This document shows, in pieces, positions 1 to 7,121 of a stretch of 19,899 nucleotides of DNA. The DNA lies in assembly GCA_006844635.1 (NCBI GenBank), contig SPJO01000160.1:1-19899 (forward strand), in the 5' to 3' direction. The notes beneath the pieces are model-generated. The model was not told where the DNA came from and searched no databases. It worked only from the letters and a program-made list of their open reading frames with translations. Origin of the DNA: Methylophilaceae bacterium (GTDB taxonomy: Bacteria; Pseudomonadota; Gammaproteobacteria; Burkholderiales; Methylophilaceae). A program made the position numbers and the translations under genes. Positions within the stretch are counted from its first letter, which is position 1. The number at the start of each line of letters is the position of its first letter.

Positions 1-1
1 T

Positions 2-214
2 GAAAAACGTATCTATCCTGCTATTAACGTTAATAAATCTAGCACACGTCGGGAAGAGCTACTCATTGAACAAGACGTGCTACAAAAAATCTGGGTACTA
101 CGCAAGCTGCTTTACCCAATGGATGACTTGGAAGCGATGGAATTCTTGCTTGATAAAATCAAGCAAACAAAAAACAATGCTGACTTCTTTGACAGTATGC
201 GTCGCGGCGGTTAA
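2..214 (+). CDS. rho: Transcription termination factor Rho, C-terminal fragment (5' end outside window)
   Basis: Only the last 70 codons are present, open from the window edge to a TAA stop at 212-214. The tail matches the C-terminal end of Rho: EKRIYPAINVNKSSTRREELL, then a helix with VLRKLLYPMDDLEAMEFLLDK, and an end in FFDSMRRGG. Rho is a hexameric RNA-dependent ATPase helicase that ends transcription at unstructured C-rich sites. This fragment covers the last part of the ATPase domain (around the R-loop and arginine-finger region); the Walker motifs and RNA-binding OB fold lie upstream of the window. An L31 gene follows 119 bases downstream, a common arrangement in betaproteobacteria. The family call is very secure. 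Confidence 0.95.
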   Translation, partial: EKRIYPAINVNKSSTRREELLIEQDVLQKIWVLRKLLYPMDDLEAMEFLLDKIKQTKNNADFFDSMRRGG

Positions 215-227
215 ATAATCGCGCGAA

Positions 228-250
228 TTTCACTTGCACAGTAAGTGAAA
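228..250. repeat. Perfect inverted repeat in the rho-rpmE2 spacer
   Basis: TTTCACTT at 228-235 is the exact reverse complement of AAGTGAAA at 243-250, with a 7-base centre. No T-run follows on the plus strand, so it does not look like an intrinsic terminator. It overlaps the -35 element of a candidate rpmE2 promoter, so it could be an operator. As RNA it would fold into an 8-bp stem just after the rho stop codon. The repeat is seen directly; its function is inference. Confidence 0.55.
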
Positions 251-262
251 AAGCAATACAAT
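234..262 (+). promoter_or_regulatory. Candidate sigma70-type promoter of rpmE2
   Basis: TTGCAC (234-239) and TACAAT (257-262) are separated by 17 bases. The -10 matches the consensus at five of six positions; the -35 matches only its TTG. Transcription would start near 269, leaving a leader of about 65 bases before the rpmE2 ATG. The site sits inside the inverted repeat at 228-250. This is a pattern match only, and read-through from rho is an equally possible source of the rpmE2 transcript. Confidence 0.35.
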
Positions 263-307
263 GCCGAGTTCTCAAAAAGATTAATTGCTTGCTGTTGATG
301 ACAGCAA
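251..307 (+). promoter_or_regulatory. Candidate structured leader upstream of rpmE2
   Basis: Two further inverted repeats follow directly on the one at 228-250. AAGCAAT (251-257) pairs with ATTGCTT (284-290), and TTGCTGT (289-295) pairs with ACAGCAA (301-307) around a 5-base loop. The two stems overlap by 2 bases, so they would compete slightly or stack end to end. The last stem ends 16 bases before the AAGG ribosome-binding sequence (323-326). L31 genes of several phyla carry autoregulatory RNA leaders, so a regulatory role is plausible, but I recognise no described leader here. Confidence 0.4.
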
Positions 308-333
308 TGCACAAATATAGATAAGGTTATATT

Positions 334-576
334 ATGAAAGACGGAATCCACCCAGAATATAGAGAAGTCGTGTTCCAAGATATTGGTGCAGACTTTAGCT
401 TTATCACGCGTTCAACAATCGCGGCTAAAGACACCATTAAATGGGAAGATGGTAAAGAGTATCCTCTAGTTAAAATTGAGGTATCTTCTAAGTCACACCC
501 TTTCTACACTGGTAAGCAAATGATTCTTGATACTGCTGGCCGTGTTGATAAGTTCAAAAAGAAATATGGCATGTAA
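334..576 (+). CDS. rpmE2: Ribosomal protein L31 type B (zinc-independent)
   Basis: This 80-residue protein is a component of the 50S subunit that bridges to the 30S subunit. It begins MKDGIHPEYREVVFQD and has the type B hallmarks: an inserted segment with EYPLVKIEVSSKSHPFYTGKQ and the ending GRVDKFKKKYGM. It contains no cysteine, so it lacks the zinc-binding cysteines of type A (RpmE). The ATG at 334 has AAGG seven bases upstream. It lies after rho and before a strong terminator. In many proteobacteria the zinc-free L31 is an alternative copy induced by zinc starvation through Zur; whether a zinc-binding paralogue exists elsewhere in this genome cannot be seen here. Confidence 0.95.
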   Translation: MKDGIHPEYREVVFQDIGADFSFITRSTIAAKDTIKWEDGKEYPLVKIEVSSKSHPFYTGKQMILDTAGRVDKFKKKYGM

Positions 577-591
577 TTCATACATGTTTTC

Positions 592-618
592 AAAAAGGCA
601 GCTTAGCTGCCTTTTTTT
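592..618 (+). terminator. Rho-independent terminator after rpmE2
   Basis: GGCAGC (597-602) and GCTGCC (606-611) form a perfect 6-bp GC-rich stem with a 3-base loop. Seven Ts follow (612-618), and five As precede the stem and extend it. A second, weaker hairpin, CATGTA/TACATG (570-575 with 581-586), overlaps the rpmE2 stop codon and is followed by TTTT. This is a textbook terminator that insulates the rho-rpmE2 unit from the gene at 750. Confidence 0.92.
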
Positions 619-749
619 ATTGCTACACTTTCATCATTAACATGATTAATTAACACTTTATTATTGCCATACTTCCACTAGCCTTAAAGTGTAGGGGCAC
701 ATAATGCTAAAATCTTAATATCAGCGCTTCTCAAAGACGATAGAATAAT

Positions 750-2414
750 ATGCGGTTTGATTTCGAACATGACTGGCAAGGTAATATTGCGACACCGCGC
801 GCGCGCGTAGGTGAACGCGCAAAAACACGTTTGCTTATTATCTTATGCGGCATCTGGTTAATGATGGGGTTAGTTGGGCATGAACCTTGGAAGCCGCTCG
901 AGTCTGATGCAGTGAGCACCATCAAACATGTCCTTGATCATCAGGCCTACCTAGCACCCACTTCTGCAAGTCATGATGCATTATCCAACCCACCACTTTA
1001 TTATCTAACAGCCGCACTGTCAGCCAACGCTTTTAGCAGCGTCTTAGACTTACATGATGGCGCCCGCATCATCACAGGCATTTGGATGTTGTTTACTTTG
1101 CTATTGGTTGGTATGACAGGTAGAGAGTTATGGGGACAAGGGCTTGGCCGACAAACCACATTTATTTTCATGAGTAGCATAGGTTTAGTGGTGAGCGCAC
1201 ATACCCTTACACCTGCTGTATCAGCCCTCACTGGCATTGCTGGCGGCTTCTATGCTCTTGCCTTAGCAAAAAGGCGCCCCTATCGCGCTAGCCTATTGTT
1301 AGGCTTTGGTTTGAGCATTGGCTTCCTCTCAACAGGCTTATTACCTTTGAGTATTGTGCTACTAACTAGCTTGCTATTACCAGTAATATTTAGCGCATGG
1401 CGCACCGCCAGTTTTGCTAAAGTCTTTGGGCTCGCTATATTAGTCGCGATTGCCTGTATTAGCCCCTGGGTAGTGTATTGTTTTTATGCGAATCCAGCAT
1501 TATTAACGACATGGTGGCTGACGGCGACCCAGCCATTACAACACCACCACCTCTACTTTACAAACCTAATGCTTTGGTACGCTTGGCCCTCCCTCCCTCT
1601 AGCCTTTTGGGCATTGTGGCGCCAAAGACAAACACTGTTGAAAGATGCACGCTACCAGCTCTGCATCACGTTTTTTATCGTGGCGTTTGCAGTCATTGGC
1701 CTATTGGGCGATACCAAAGATATTTATGCCTTACCATTACTGATTCCACTCACCGCATTAGGCAGCAGCAGCTTGGAAACTTTGAAGCGCGGCGCTTCAA
1801 GCGCACTCAATTGGTTTGGCCTGATTTTATTTGGCATGCTAGGATTTATTGCTTGGTTAGGTTGGGCCGCCATGATGTCTGGCAACCCAGCAAAACTGAA
1901 AGAGAGGATGGTTTTCTTATCCGGCCTGACAGAGCTTCACTTCAATATTTTTGCATTCGTCATTGCATCTGCACTGACATTAATCTGGCTATTCGCAGCC
2001 TTACGTTCGCAGCATTCTAACCGCTCAGTGGCGACTAACTGGGCCATTGGCATGACATTTTTGTGGACTATGCTCATGACACTCTGGTTACCCATGATTG
2101 ATTCAGCACGTAGCTATCAACCAGTCTTTACTAGCCTTAAGCAAGCACTTCCTAAGGAATATAACTGCATTGCTAGCGAAGGCCTTGGTAGCGCCCAGCG
2201 TGATTTACTGCATTACTATGCCAATGTAAAAACGCATATTGCGCGCCCGAATGATAAGGTGCATTGTGACGTGTATTTAATACAAGATGGCCGCAAACCC
2301 AAGAAAATAAAAACCACGGATGATTGGCAGCAGATTTGGTCGGGCAAGCGAGTGCGCGATCGAAAAGAAAGCTTCAGGCTCTTTCAGGAAGTTAAGCAGT
2401 CAACAGCATTTTAA
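750..2414 (+). CDS. Polytopic membrane protein related to GT39/ArnT-type glycosyltransferases
   Basis: This 554-residue protein has about ten to twelve hydrophobic segments, the first at residues 27-43, and a soluble C-terminal tail from about 455. The pattern LESDAVSTIKHVLDHQAYLAP followed by NPPLYYLTAAL resembles the first periplasmic loop of ArnT/PMT-family GT-C enzymes, which use lipid-linked sugars on the periplasmic side of the inner membrane. Those enzymes normally carry an Asp-Glu pair in this loop; here only E51 and D53 of LESD could fill the role. Acceptor and donor cannot be deduced. The ATG at 750 has no good ribosome-binding site. Weak -10-like boxes are present at 700-705 (CATAAT) and 708-713 (TAAAAT). 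The gene is monocistronic, and its last 23 bases overlap the convergent permease gene. The family call is moderate and the activity unproven. Confidence 0.7.
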   Translation: MRFDFEHDWQGNIATPRARVGERAKTRLLIILCGIWLMMGLVGHEPWKPLESDAVSTIKHVLDHQAYLAPTSASHDALSNPPLYYLTAALSANAFSSVLDLHDGARIITGIWMLFTLLLVGMTGRELWGQGLGRQTTFIFMSSIGLVVSAHTLTPAVSALTGIAGGFYALALAKRRPYRASLLLGFGLSIGFLSTGLLPLSIVLLTSLLLPVIFSAWRTASFAKVFGLAILVAIACISPWVVYCFYANPALLTTWWLTATQPLQHHHLYFTNLMLWYAWPSLPLAFWALWRQRQTLLKDARYQLCITFFIVAFAVIGLLGDTKDIYALPLLIPLTALGSSSLETLKRGASSALNWFGLILFGMLGFIAWLGWAAMMSGNPAKLKERMVFLSGLTELHFNIFAFVIASALTLIWLFAALRSQHSNRSVATNWAIGMTFLWTMLMTLWLPMIDSARSYQPVFTSLKQALPKEYNCIASEGLGSAQRDLLHYYANVKTHIARPNDKVHCDVYLIQDGRKPKKIKTTDDWQQIWSGKRVRDRKESFRLFQEVKQSTAF

Positions 2415-3138
2415 TCCCTGCTACGAGTAAAACCAGGGCGAGTAGCTGACGAATGGTAGGGTTTGCTAAGCGCCGACTGCCATATTCCGCGCCAATCAAT
2501 GCCCCCAACACTGCCGCAACACCCCACAGCAACAGCCCAGGCGGGAAGCTTACAGAATGCGTTAACACACCAGCCAAACCAGCAATAGAGTTCACTAAAA
2601 TAAAGGCCGCAGCAACACCCGAGATCATTTTGGTCTCCGCCCAGTTCATCAGAATCAGAATCGGGCTTAAGAAAATACCCCCACCAACGCCAGTTAAGCC
2701 AGATAGCAAACCCAAACCAGCGCCCATACCAAACAACAGTGGTTTGGCAGGCTGTTGTGTCACTGTTTTTTGTACAACACGCGCACGGTTAAAAATCTGC
2801 CATGCTGCCACGATGAGGACAATGCCAATAATCGGCTTATAAATATGGCTCGGCAAATGAATGAGTCCACCGACAAATGCAGCAGGAATCGACGCTGCAA
2901 TAATAGGCAGTAACAATGCCCACGAAAAAGCTTTGACTTTATAAAACTTATACAAGGCAATAGAACTGACTAATACATTTAAAGCCAGTGCTGCAGGTCG
3001 CATTTGCTCTGGTACAACGCTCATCAACGCCATGACCGCTAAGTAGCCTGAAGCACCACCGTGCCCAACCGATGAATATAATAATGCCGCTACAAAAATG
3101 AGCGGCACAATCATGAAACCAACAGAGAAAATTTCCAT
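2392..3138 (-). CDS. TauE/SafE family membrane permease, last gene of the fds operon
   Basis: This 248-residue integral membrane protein has about eight hydrophobic helices. It carries the two related family motifs, GHGGASGYLA near the N-terminus and GLTGVGGGIFLSPIL near the middle, which mark the internal duplication of TauE/SafE (DUF81) proteins. Members move anions such as sulfite, sulfoacetate or other organic acids across the inner membrane; the substrate here is not readable. The ATG at 3138 is preceded in frame by a possible TTG start at 3141. It begins only 9 bases after the fdsD stop, so it is probably co-transcribed with the formate dehydrogenase genes. Its stop codon lies inside the 3' end of the convergent membrane protein gene (23-base overlap), leaving no room for a terminator. 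Confidence 0.88.
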   Translation of the reverse strand: MEIFSVGFMIVPLIFVAALLYSSVGHGGASGYLAVMALMSVVPEQMRPAALALNVLVSSIALYKFYKVKAFSWALLLPIIAASIPAAFVGGLIHLPSHIYKPIIGIVLIVAAWQIFNRARVVQKTVTQQPAKPLLFGMGAGLGLLSGLTGVGGGIFLSPILILMNWAETKMISGVAAAFILVNSIAGLAGVLTHSVSFPPGLLLWGVAAVLGALIGAEYGSRRLANPTIRQLLALVLLVAGIKMLLTA

Positions 3139-3147
3139 CAAATATTT

Positions 3148-3363
3148 CTAGACAATATATTGTTTAATAGCTTCTGCCACTCGCGGATGCAAGCCTGAAG
3201 CATTGCCTTCTTGCACGTGTTTCACAATACCCTTAATCATCACGGAGTTCCAAAACTTATTAAGGTGGTTGGCAATATCTCGCTTTGCAGCTTCTTGGTC
3301 TGGGTTCACCTCAAAAAAATCACCAATTTGGTTCGCCATCGTAATTAACTTTTTCACATCCAT
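3148..3363 (-). CDS. fdsD: NAD-dependent formate dehydrogenase delta subunit
   Basis: This small protein of 71 residues begins MDVKKLITMANQIGDFFEV, continues with IANHLNKFWNSVMIKGIVKHV, and ends with GLHPRVAEAIKQYIV. The MANQIxxFF, HLxKFW and LHPxVxxA patterns are typical of FdsD, an accessory subunit needed for active FdsGBA in bacteria such as Rhodobacter and Cupriavidus. The ATG at 3363 is preferred because GGAG and AGG lie suitably upstream and family members start here. A longer in-frame reading from 3408 would run into fdhD and adds an unrelated N-terminus. The start lies 7 bases after the fdhD stop, consistent with translational coupling. Confidence 0.9.
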   Translation of the reverse strand: MDVKKLITMANQIGDFFEVNPDQEAAKRDIANHLNKFWNSVMIKGIVKHVQEGNASGLHPRVAEAIKQYIV

Positions 3364-3370
3364 CTTCAAC

Positions 3371-4198
3371 CTACTCCACAATTCTATCTGCATGGCTATA
3401 TGCCACATATTGCCGGTCTCTCACGAATCCTAGCAATGTTACACCATACGTTTCTGCAATACGCACAGCTAATCCTGTTGGCGCAGAAATAGCGGCTAAT
3501 ATATTAAAGCCTGCCATCACCACTTTCTGCACCATTTCATAACTCGCACGGCTAGAAGTGAAGATAAAACCACCTTGCACCTCTTGTTTTGCCAATGCAC
3601 CTAACAATTTATCTAAGGCATTATGCCGTCCAACATCTTCACGTAGATGTTGAATATTCCCATCGTCATCAACCCAAGCACATGCATGCGTTGCGCCCGT
3701 TTCATTTTGCAAAGCTTGCATTGACCGCATCGCATCATATGCTTTAAAAATATGTGTTCTAGACAACTGACTGGATTCCAGCTGTGCGCTATTATCTGAC
3801 GCATCAGGCAAGTGGAAAACATGCTTCAAACTTTCTGCCCCACACAAACCACAGCCGGTGCGTCCTGCCATACTGCGACGCCGCTCTTTTAATACAGTAA
3901 ACCGTTCAGTAGCCACTTCCAGATGACATTCAATGCCCTCCGCATGCTGTTGCACTTCAACCCCATACAGTTCATGCTTATTTTGCAAAATACCTTCAGT
4001 TAATGAAAATCCCAATGCAAAATCTTGCAAGTCGAGCGGTGTTGCTAGCATCACAGCATGCGAGACGCCGTTATACACCAGCGCAACGGGCACTTCTTCT
4101 GCCAATTGATCGGTAACTGAAGTCAGCGCATCATCTCGCCAACGTTGCACATCATATGTGCTCGTTGCTGACATCGTCGATGTGACCGCTTTAACCAT
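3371..4198 (-). CDS. fdhD: Formate dehydrogenase accessory sulfurtransferase FdhD (FdsC)
   Basis: This 275-residue protein transfers sulfur from a cysteine desulfurase to the molybdenum cofactor, giving the terminal Mo=S ligand that formate dehydrogenases need. It carries the CxxC motif of the family in GRTGCGLCG (C116, C119), EDVGRHNALDK (187-197) and TSSRASYEMVQK (214-225). In fds operons the same protein is called FdsC and also binds bis-MGD before insertion. The gene starts 8 bases after the fdsA stop. I see no clear ribosome-binding site at the ATG (4198) or at the internal ATG eight codons later (MSATSTYDV), so the exact start is uncertain. The identity is secure. Confidence 0.94.
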   Translation of the reverse strand: MVKAVTSTMSATSTYDVQRWRDDALTSVTDQLAEEVPVALVYNGVSHAVMLATPLDLQDFALGFSLTEGILQNKHELYGVEVQQHAEGIECHLEVATERFTVLKERRRSMAGRTGCGLCGAESLKHVFHLPDASDNSAQLESSQLSRTHIFKAYDAMRSMQALQNETGATHACAWVDDDGNIQHLREDVGRHNALDKLLGALAKQEVQGGFIFTSSRASYEMVQKVVMAGFNILAAISAPTGLAVRIAETYGVTLLGFVRDRQYVAYSHADRIVE

Positions 4199-4206
4199 GA
4201 TGGCAG

Positions 4207-7104
4207 TTAGTCAACAACAGCTGGTTTCTTCGGCAAGATACCTGTTAAACCAATCTGCGACTCACTGAAATCTTTGTATTCTTTCTGCCATTCCGATAAC
4301 TGACTGACTTTATTGACTTGTACCGCTGTCACTTTATATTCTGGGCAATTAGTTGCCCAATCAGAATTATCCGTAGTAATCACATTCGCGCCAGACTCTG
4401 GGTGATGAAATGTCGTATACACCACACCTGGTTCGACACGCTCAGTAATCGTTGCGCGCAATACGGTTTCACCAGAACGACTGGCAATACCAACCCAGTC
4501 GCCTTCCTGAATATTGCGTTCTTCAGCATCATGTGGATGAATCTCGATACGATCCTCATCATGCCACGCTTTATTCGGTGTACGACGAGACTGCGCGCCC
4601 ACATTGTATTGCGACAGAATACGGCCCGTGGTTAAAATCAATGGGAATTTGCCATTCACTTTTTCATCAGTTGGCACATACTGTGTGGGGTAGAACTTAC
4701 CCTTGCCACGTACAAACTCATCAATATGCATGGTCGGTGTACCACTTGGCGACTCATCATTGCAAGGCCACTGGATACTGCCTAATTCATCGAGTTTCTT
4801 AAAGCTCACACCTTTGAATGTTGGTGTCAATTCGGCTATTTCATCCATGATGTCGCTGGCATGACCATACTGCATTGGATAACCAAGCTTTTCAGAAAGC
4901 TTCGCAGTAATCTCCCAGTCTTCCATACCGTTCTTCGGTGTCATCACGCGACGCACTGGAGAAATACGACGCTCAGCATTGGTAAAGGTACCGCTCTTCT
5001 CTAAGAATGAAGCGCCAGGGAAGAATACATGTGCAAACATGGCTGTTTCATTCAAGAACAAGTCTTGCACGATGACACACTCCATGCTTTCTAATGCATG
5101 CGTCACATGCTTGGTATCAGGGTCTGATTGCGCAATATCTTCACCGACACAATAAAGCGCTTTAAAACCGCCTTCCGCAGCCAAATCCAACATATTTGGA
5201 ATACGTAAGCCAGGGTCGGTGCTCAACTCAACGCCCCATGCTTGTTCAAATTCAGCACGGGCTTCATCATCTTGCACATGTCGATAACCAGGGAATTCAT
5301 GTGGCATAGAGCCCATATCACATGAACCTTGTACATTGTTTTGTCCGCGCATTGGATTCACACCAACACCTTCACGACCAACATTCCCTGTCGCCATCGC
5401 TAAGTTAGCAATACCCATCACGGTGGTAGAACCTTGGCTATGTTCAGTCACACCCAAACCGTAGTAAATGGCTGCATTCCCACCAGTGGCGTACAAGCGC
5501 GCGGCTTCACGTACTTTTTCAGCTGGCACACCTAAGTCTTTTTCTAAACTTTCAGGCGAGTTCTCTTCTTTGGCCGCAAATTCACGCCAAGTTTCAAAAG
5601 AGTCCCACTCACAACGTTCTTTGACGAAATCTTCTTTGACCAGCCCTTCTGTCACAATCACATGTGACATGGCTGAAATCAACGCAACATTAGTACCCGG
5701 GCGCAAGTTCAAATGGTAGTCTGCACGGACGTGTGGTGAATTCTCCACCAAGTCAATTTGGCGTGGGTCAGCCACAATCAATTTCGCACCTTCACGTAAA
5801 CGGCGCTTCATTTGTGAGCCAAACACTGGATGTGCATCCGTTGGGTTAGAACCCATCACGAAAATCACATCTGACTTCATGACAGAATCAAATGTTTGTG
5901 TTCCTGCCGACTCGCCTAAAGTCTGCTTTAGGCCATAACCTGTTGGACTATGACAAACACGTGCACAGGTATCCACATTATTACTGCCAAAGACGGCACG
6001 CACTAATTTTTGCGTGACATAAACTTCTTCGTTGGTGCACCGAGATGAAGTAATGCCACCAACAGCGTCTTTACCATATTCACCTTGGATGCGTTTAATT
6101 TCAGAAGCTGCGTAATCAATCGCCTCTTCCCAACTCACTTGCTGCCATTCATCATGAATGCTTTGACGAATCATTGGCGTTGTAATCCGGTCCTGATGGG
6201 TGGCATAACCCCATGCAAAACGCCCTTTCACACAAGAATGTCCATGGTTAGCACCGCCATCTTTGTTCGGTGTCATACGGACGACTTCTTCACCTTTCAT
6301 TTCGGCATCAAAGCTACAACCCACACCACAGTAGGCACAAGTGGTTGTGACTTTATGTTCTGGCACACCAGCGTCAATCACGGTGTTTTCCATCAATGTC
6401 GCAGTTGGGCAAGCTTGCACACAAGCACCACAAGACACACACTCTGAATCTAAGAAATCTTTATTACCGGCAGATACTTTACTGTCAAAACCACGGCCAT
6501 CAATCGTTAGGGCAAACGTCCCTTGTGTTTCTTCACAGGCGCGCACACAGCGGGAGCAAACAATACATTTTGAAGGGTCAAAAGTGAAGTAGGGATTCGA
6601 CTCATCTTTCTCTGCATCCAAATGATTTTCACCATCATAGCCATAGCGCACTTCGCGCAAACCAACAGCACCCGCCATATCTTGCAATTCACAGTCTCCG
6701 TTCGTTGCACAGGTCAGACAATCAAGCGGGTGATCTGAAATATACAGCTCCATCACGCCACGGCGTGTATCTGCTAAAGCTGACGTTTGTGTCTTGACTT
6801 TAATGCCCTCAGCCACTGGTGTGGTACATGAGGCCGGCATACCGCGACGACCTTCAATTTCAACTAAGCATAAACGGCATGAGCCAAAGGCTTCCAGTGA
6901 ATCCGTTGCACAAAGCTTGGGAACAGTCACGCCGCCAAGCTGGGCCGCATGCATAATCGAAGTGCCTTCAGGCACAGTCACATCTTGGCCATCGATATTG
7001 AGTGTCACCATGACATCACTATCACTTTTGGGCGTACCGTAATCCTTCTCAGGATCATAAATGGTTTGCTTCACTTCAATTGGTCTATATTGACTATCGT
7101 CCAT
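4207..7104 (-). CDS. fdsA: NAD-dependent formate dehydrogenase alpha (molybdenum catalytic) subunit
   Basis: At 965 residues this is the catalytic subunit of the cytoplasmic FdsGBA complex, oxidising formate to CO2 at a bis-MGD molybdenum site. Visible in order: an N-terminal [2Fe-2S] domain (C65, C76, C79, C93); a His-Cys [4Fe-4S] site (H125, C129, C132, C138); a two-cluster ferredoxin domain (C180/183/186/190 and C222/225/228/232); and the molybdopterin domain with its own [4Fe-4S] site (C256, C259, C263, C291). The Mo ligand is C384, followed by H385 in ARVCHSP, so this is a cysteine and not a selenocysteine enzyme. R586 in NPMRGQNN fits the second conserved active-site residue. All cluster ligands are intact. 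The start at 7104 has AAGGA upstream and lies 17 bases after fdsB. Confidence 0.98.
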   Translation of the reverse strand: MDDSQYRPIEVKQTIYDPEKDYGTPKSDSDVMVTLNIDGQDVTVPEGTSIMHAAQLGGVTVPKLCATDSLEAFGSCRLCLVEIEGRRGMPASCTTPVAEGIKVKTQTSALADTRRGVMELYISDHPLDCLTCATNGDCELQDMAGAVGLREVRYGYDGENHLDAEKDESNPYFTFDPSKCIVCSRCVRACEETQGTFALTIDGRGFDSKVSAGNKDFLDSECVSCGACVQACPTATLMENTVIDAGVPEHKVTTTCAYCGVGCSFDAEMKGEEVVRMTPNKDGGANHGHSCVKGRFAWGYATHQDRITTPMIRQSIHDEWQQVSWEEAIDYAASEIKRIQGEYGKDAVGGITSSRCTNEEVYVTQKLVRAVFGSNNVDTCARVCHSPTGYGLKQTLGESAGTQTFDSVMKSDVIFVMGSNPTDAHPVFGSQMKRRLREGAKLIVADPRQIDLVENSPHVRADYHLNLRPGTNVALISAMSHVIVTEGLVKEDFVKERCEWDSFETWREFAAKEENSPESLEKDLGVPAEKVREAARLYATGGNAAIYYGLGVTEHSQGSTTVMGIANLAMATGNVGREGVGVNPMRGQNNVQGSCDMGSMPHEFPGYRHVQDDEARAEFEQAWGVELSTDPGLRIPNMLDLAAEGGFKALYCVGEDIAQSDPDTKHVTHALESMECVIVQDLFLNETAMFAHVFFPGASFLEKSGTFTNAERRISPVRRVMTPKNGMEDWEITAKLSEKLGYPMQYGHASDIMDEIAELTPTFKGVSFKKLDELGSIQWPCNDESPSGTPTMHIDEFVRGKGKFYPTQYVPTDEKVNGKFPLILTTGRILSQYNVGAQSRRTPNKAWHDEDRIEIHPHDAEERNIQEGDWVGIASRSGETVLRATITERVEPGVVYTTFHHPESGANVITTDNSDWATNCPEYKVTAVQVNKVSQLSEWQKEYKDFSESQIGLTGILPKKPAVVD

Positions 7105-7121
7105 GATTCATCCTTTGTTAC

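Noticed and set aside
1478..2020. Plus-strand reading frame of 180 residues inside the membrane glycosyltransferase-like gene
   Set aside because: It is out of frame with a continuous 554-residue membrane protein and shows no domain or membrane pattern of its own.
3364..3408. N-terminal extension of fdsD by 15 residues
   Set aside because: It would overlap the fdhD coding end, adds residues not seen in the family, and the ATG at 3363 has a suitable ribosome-binding site.
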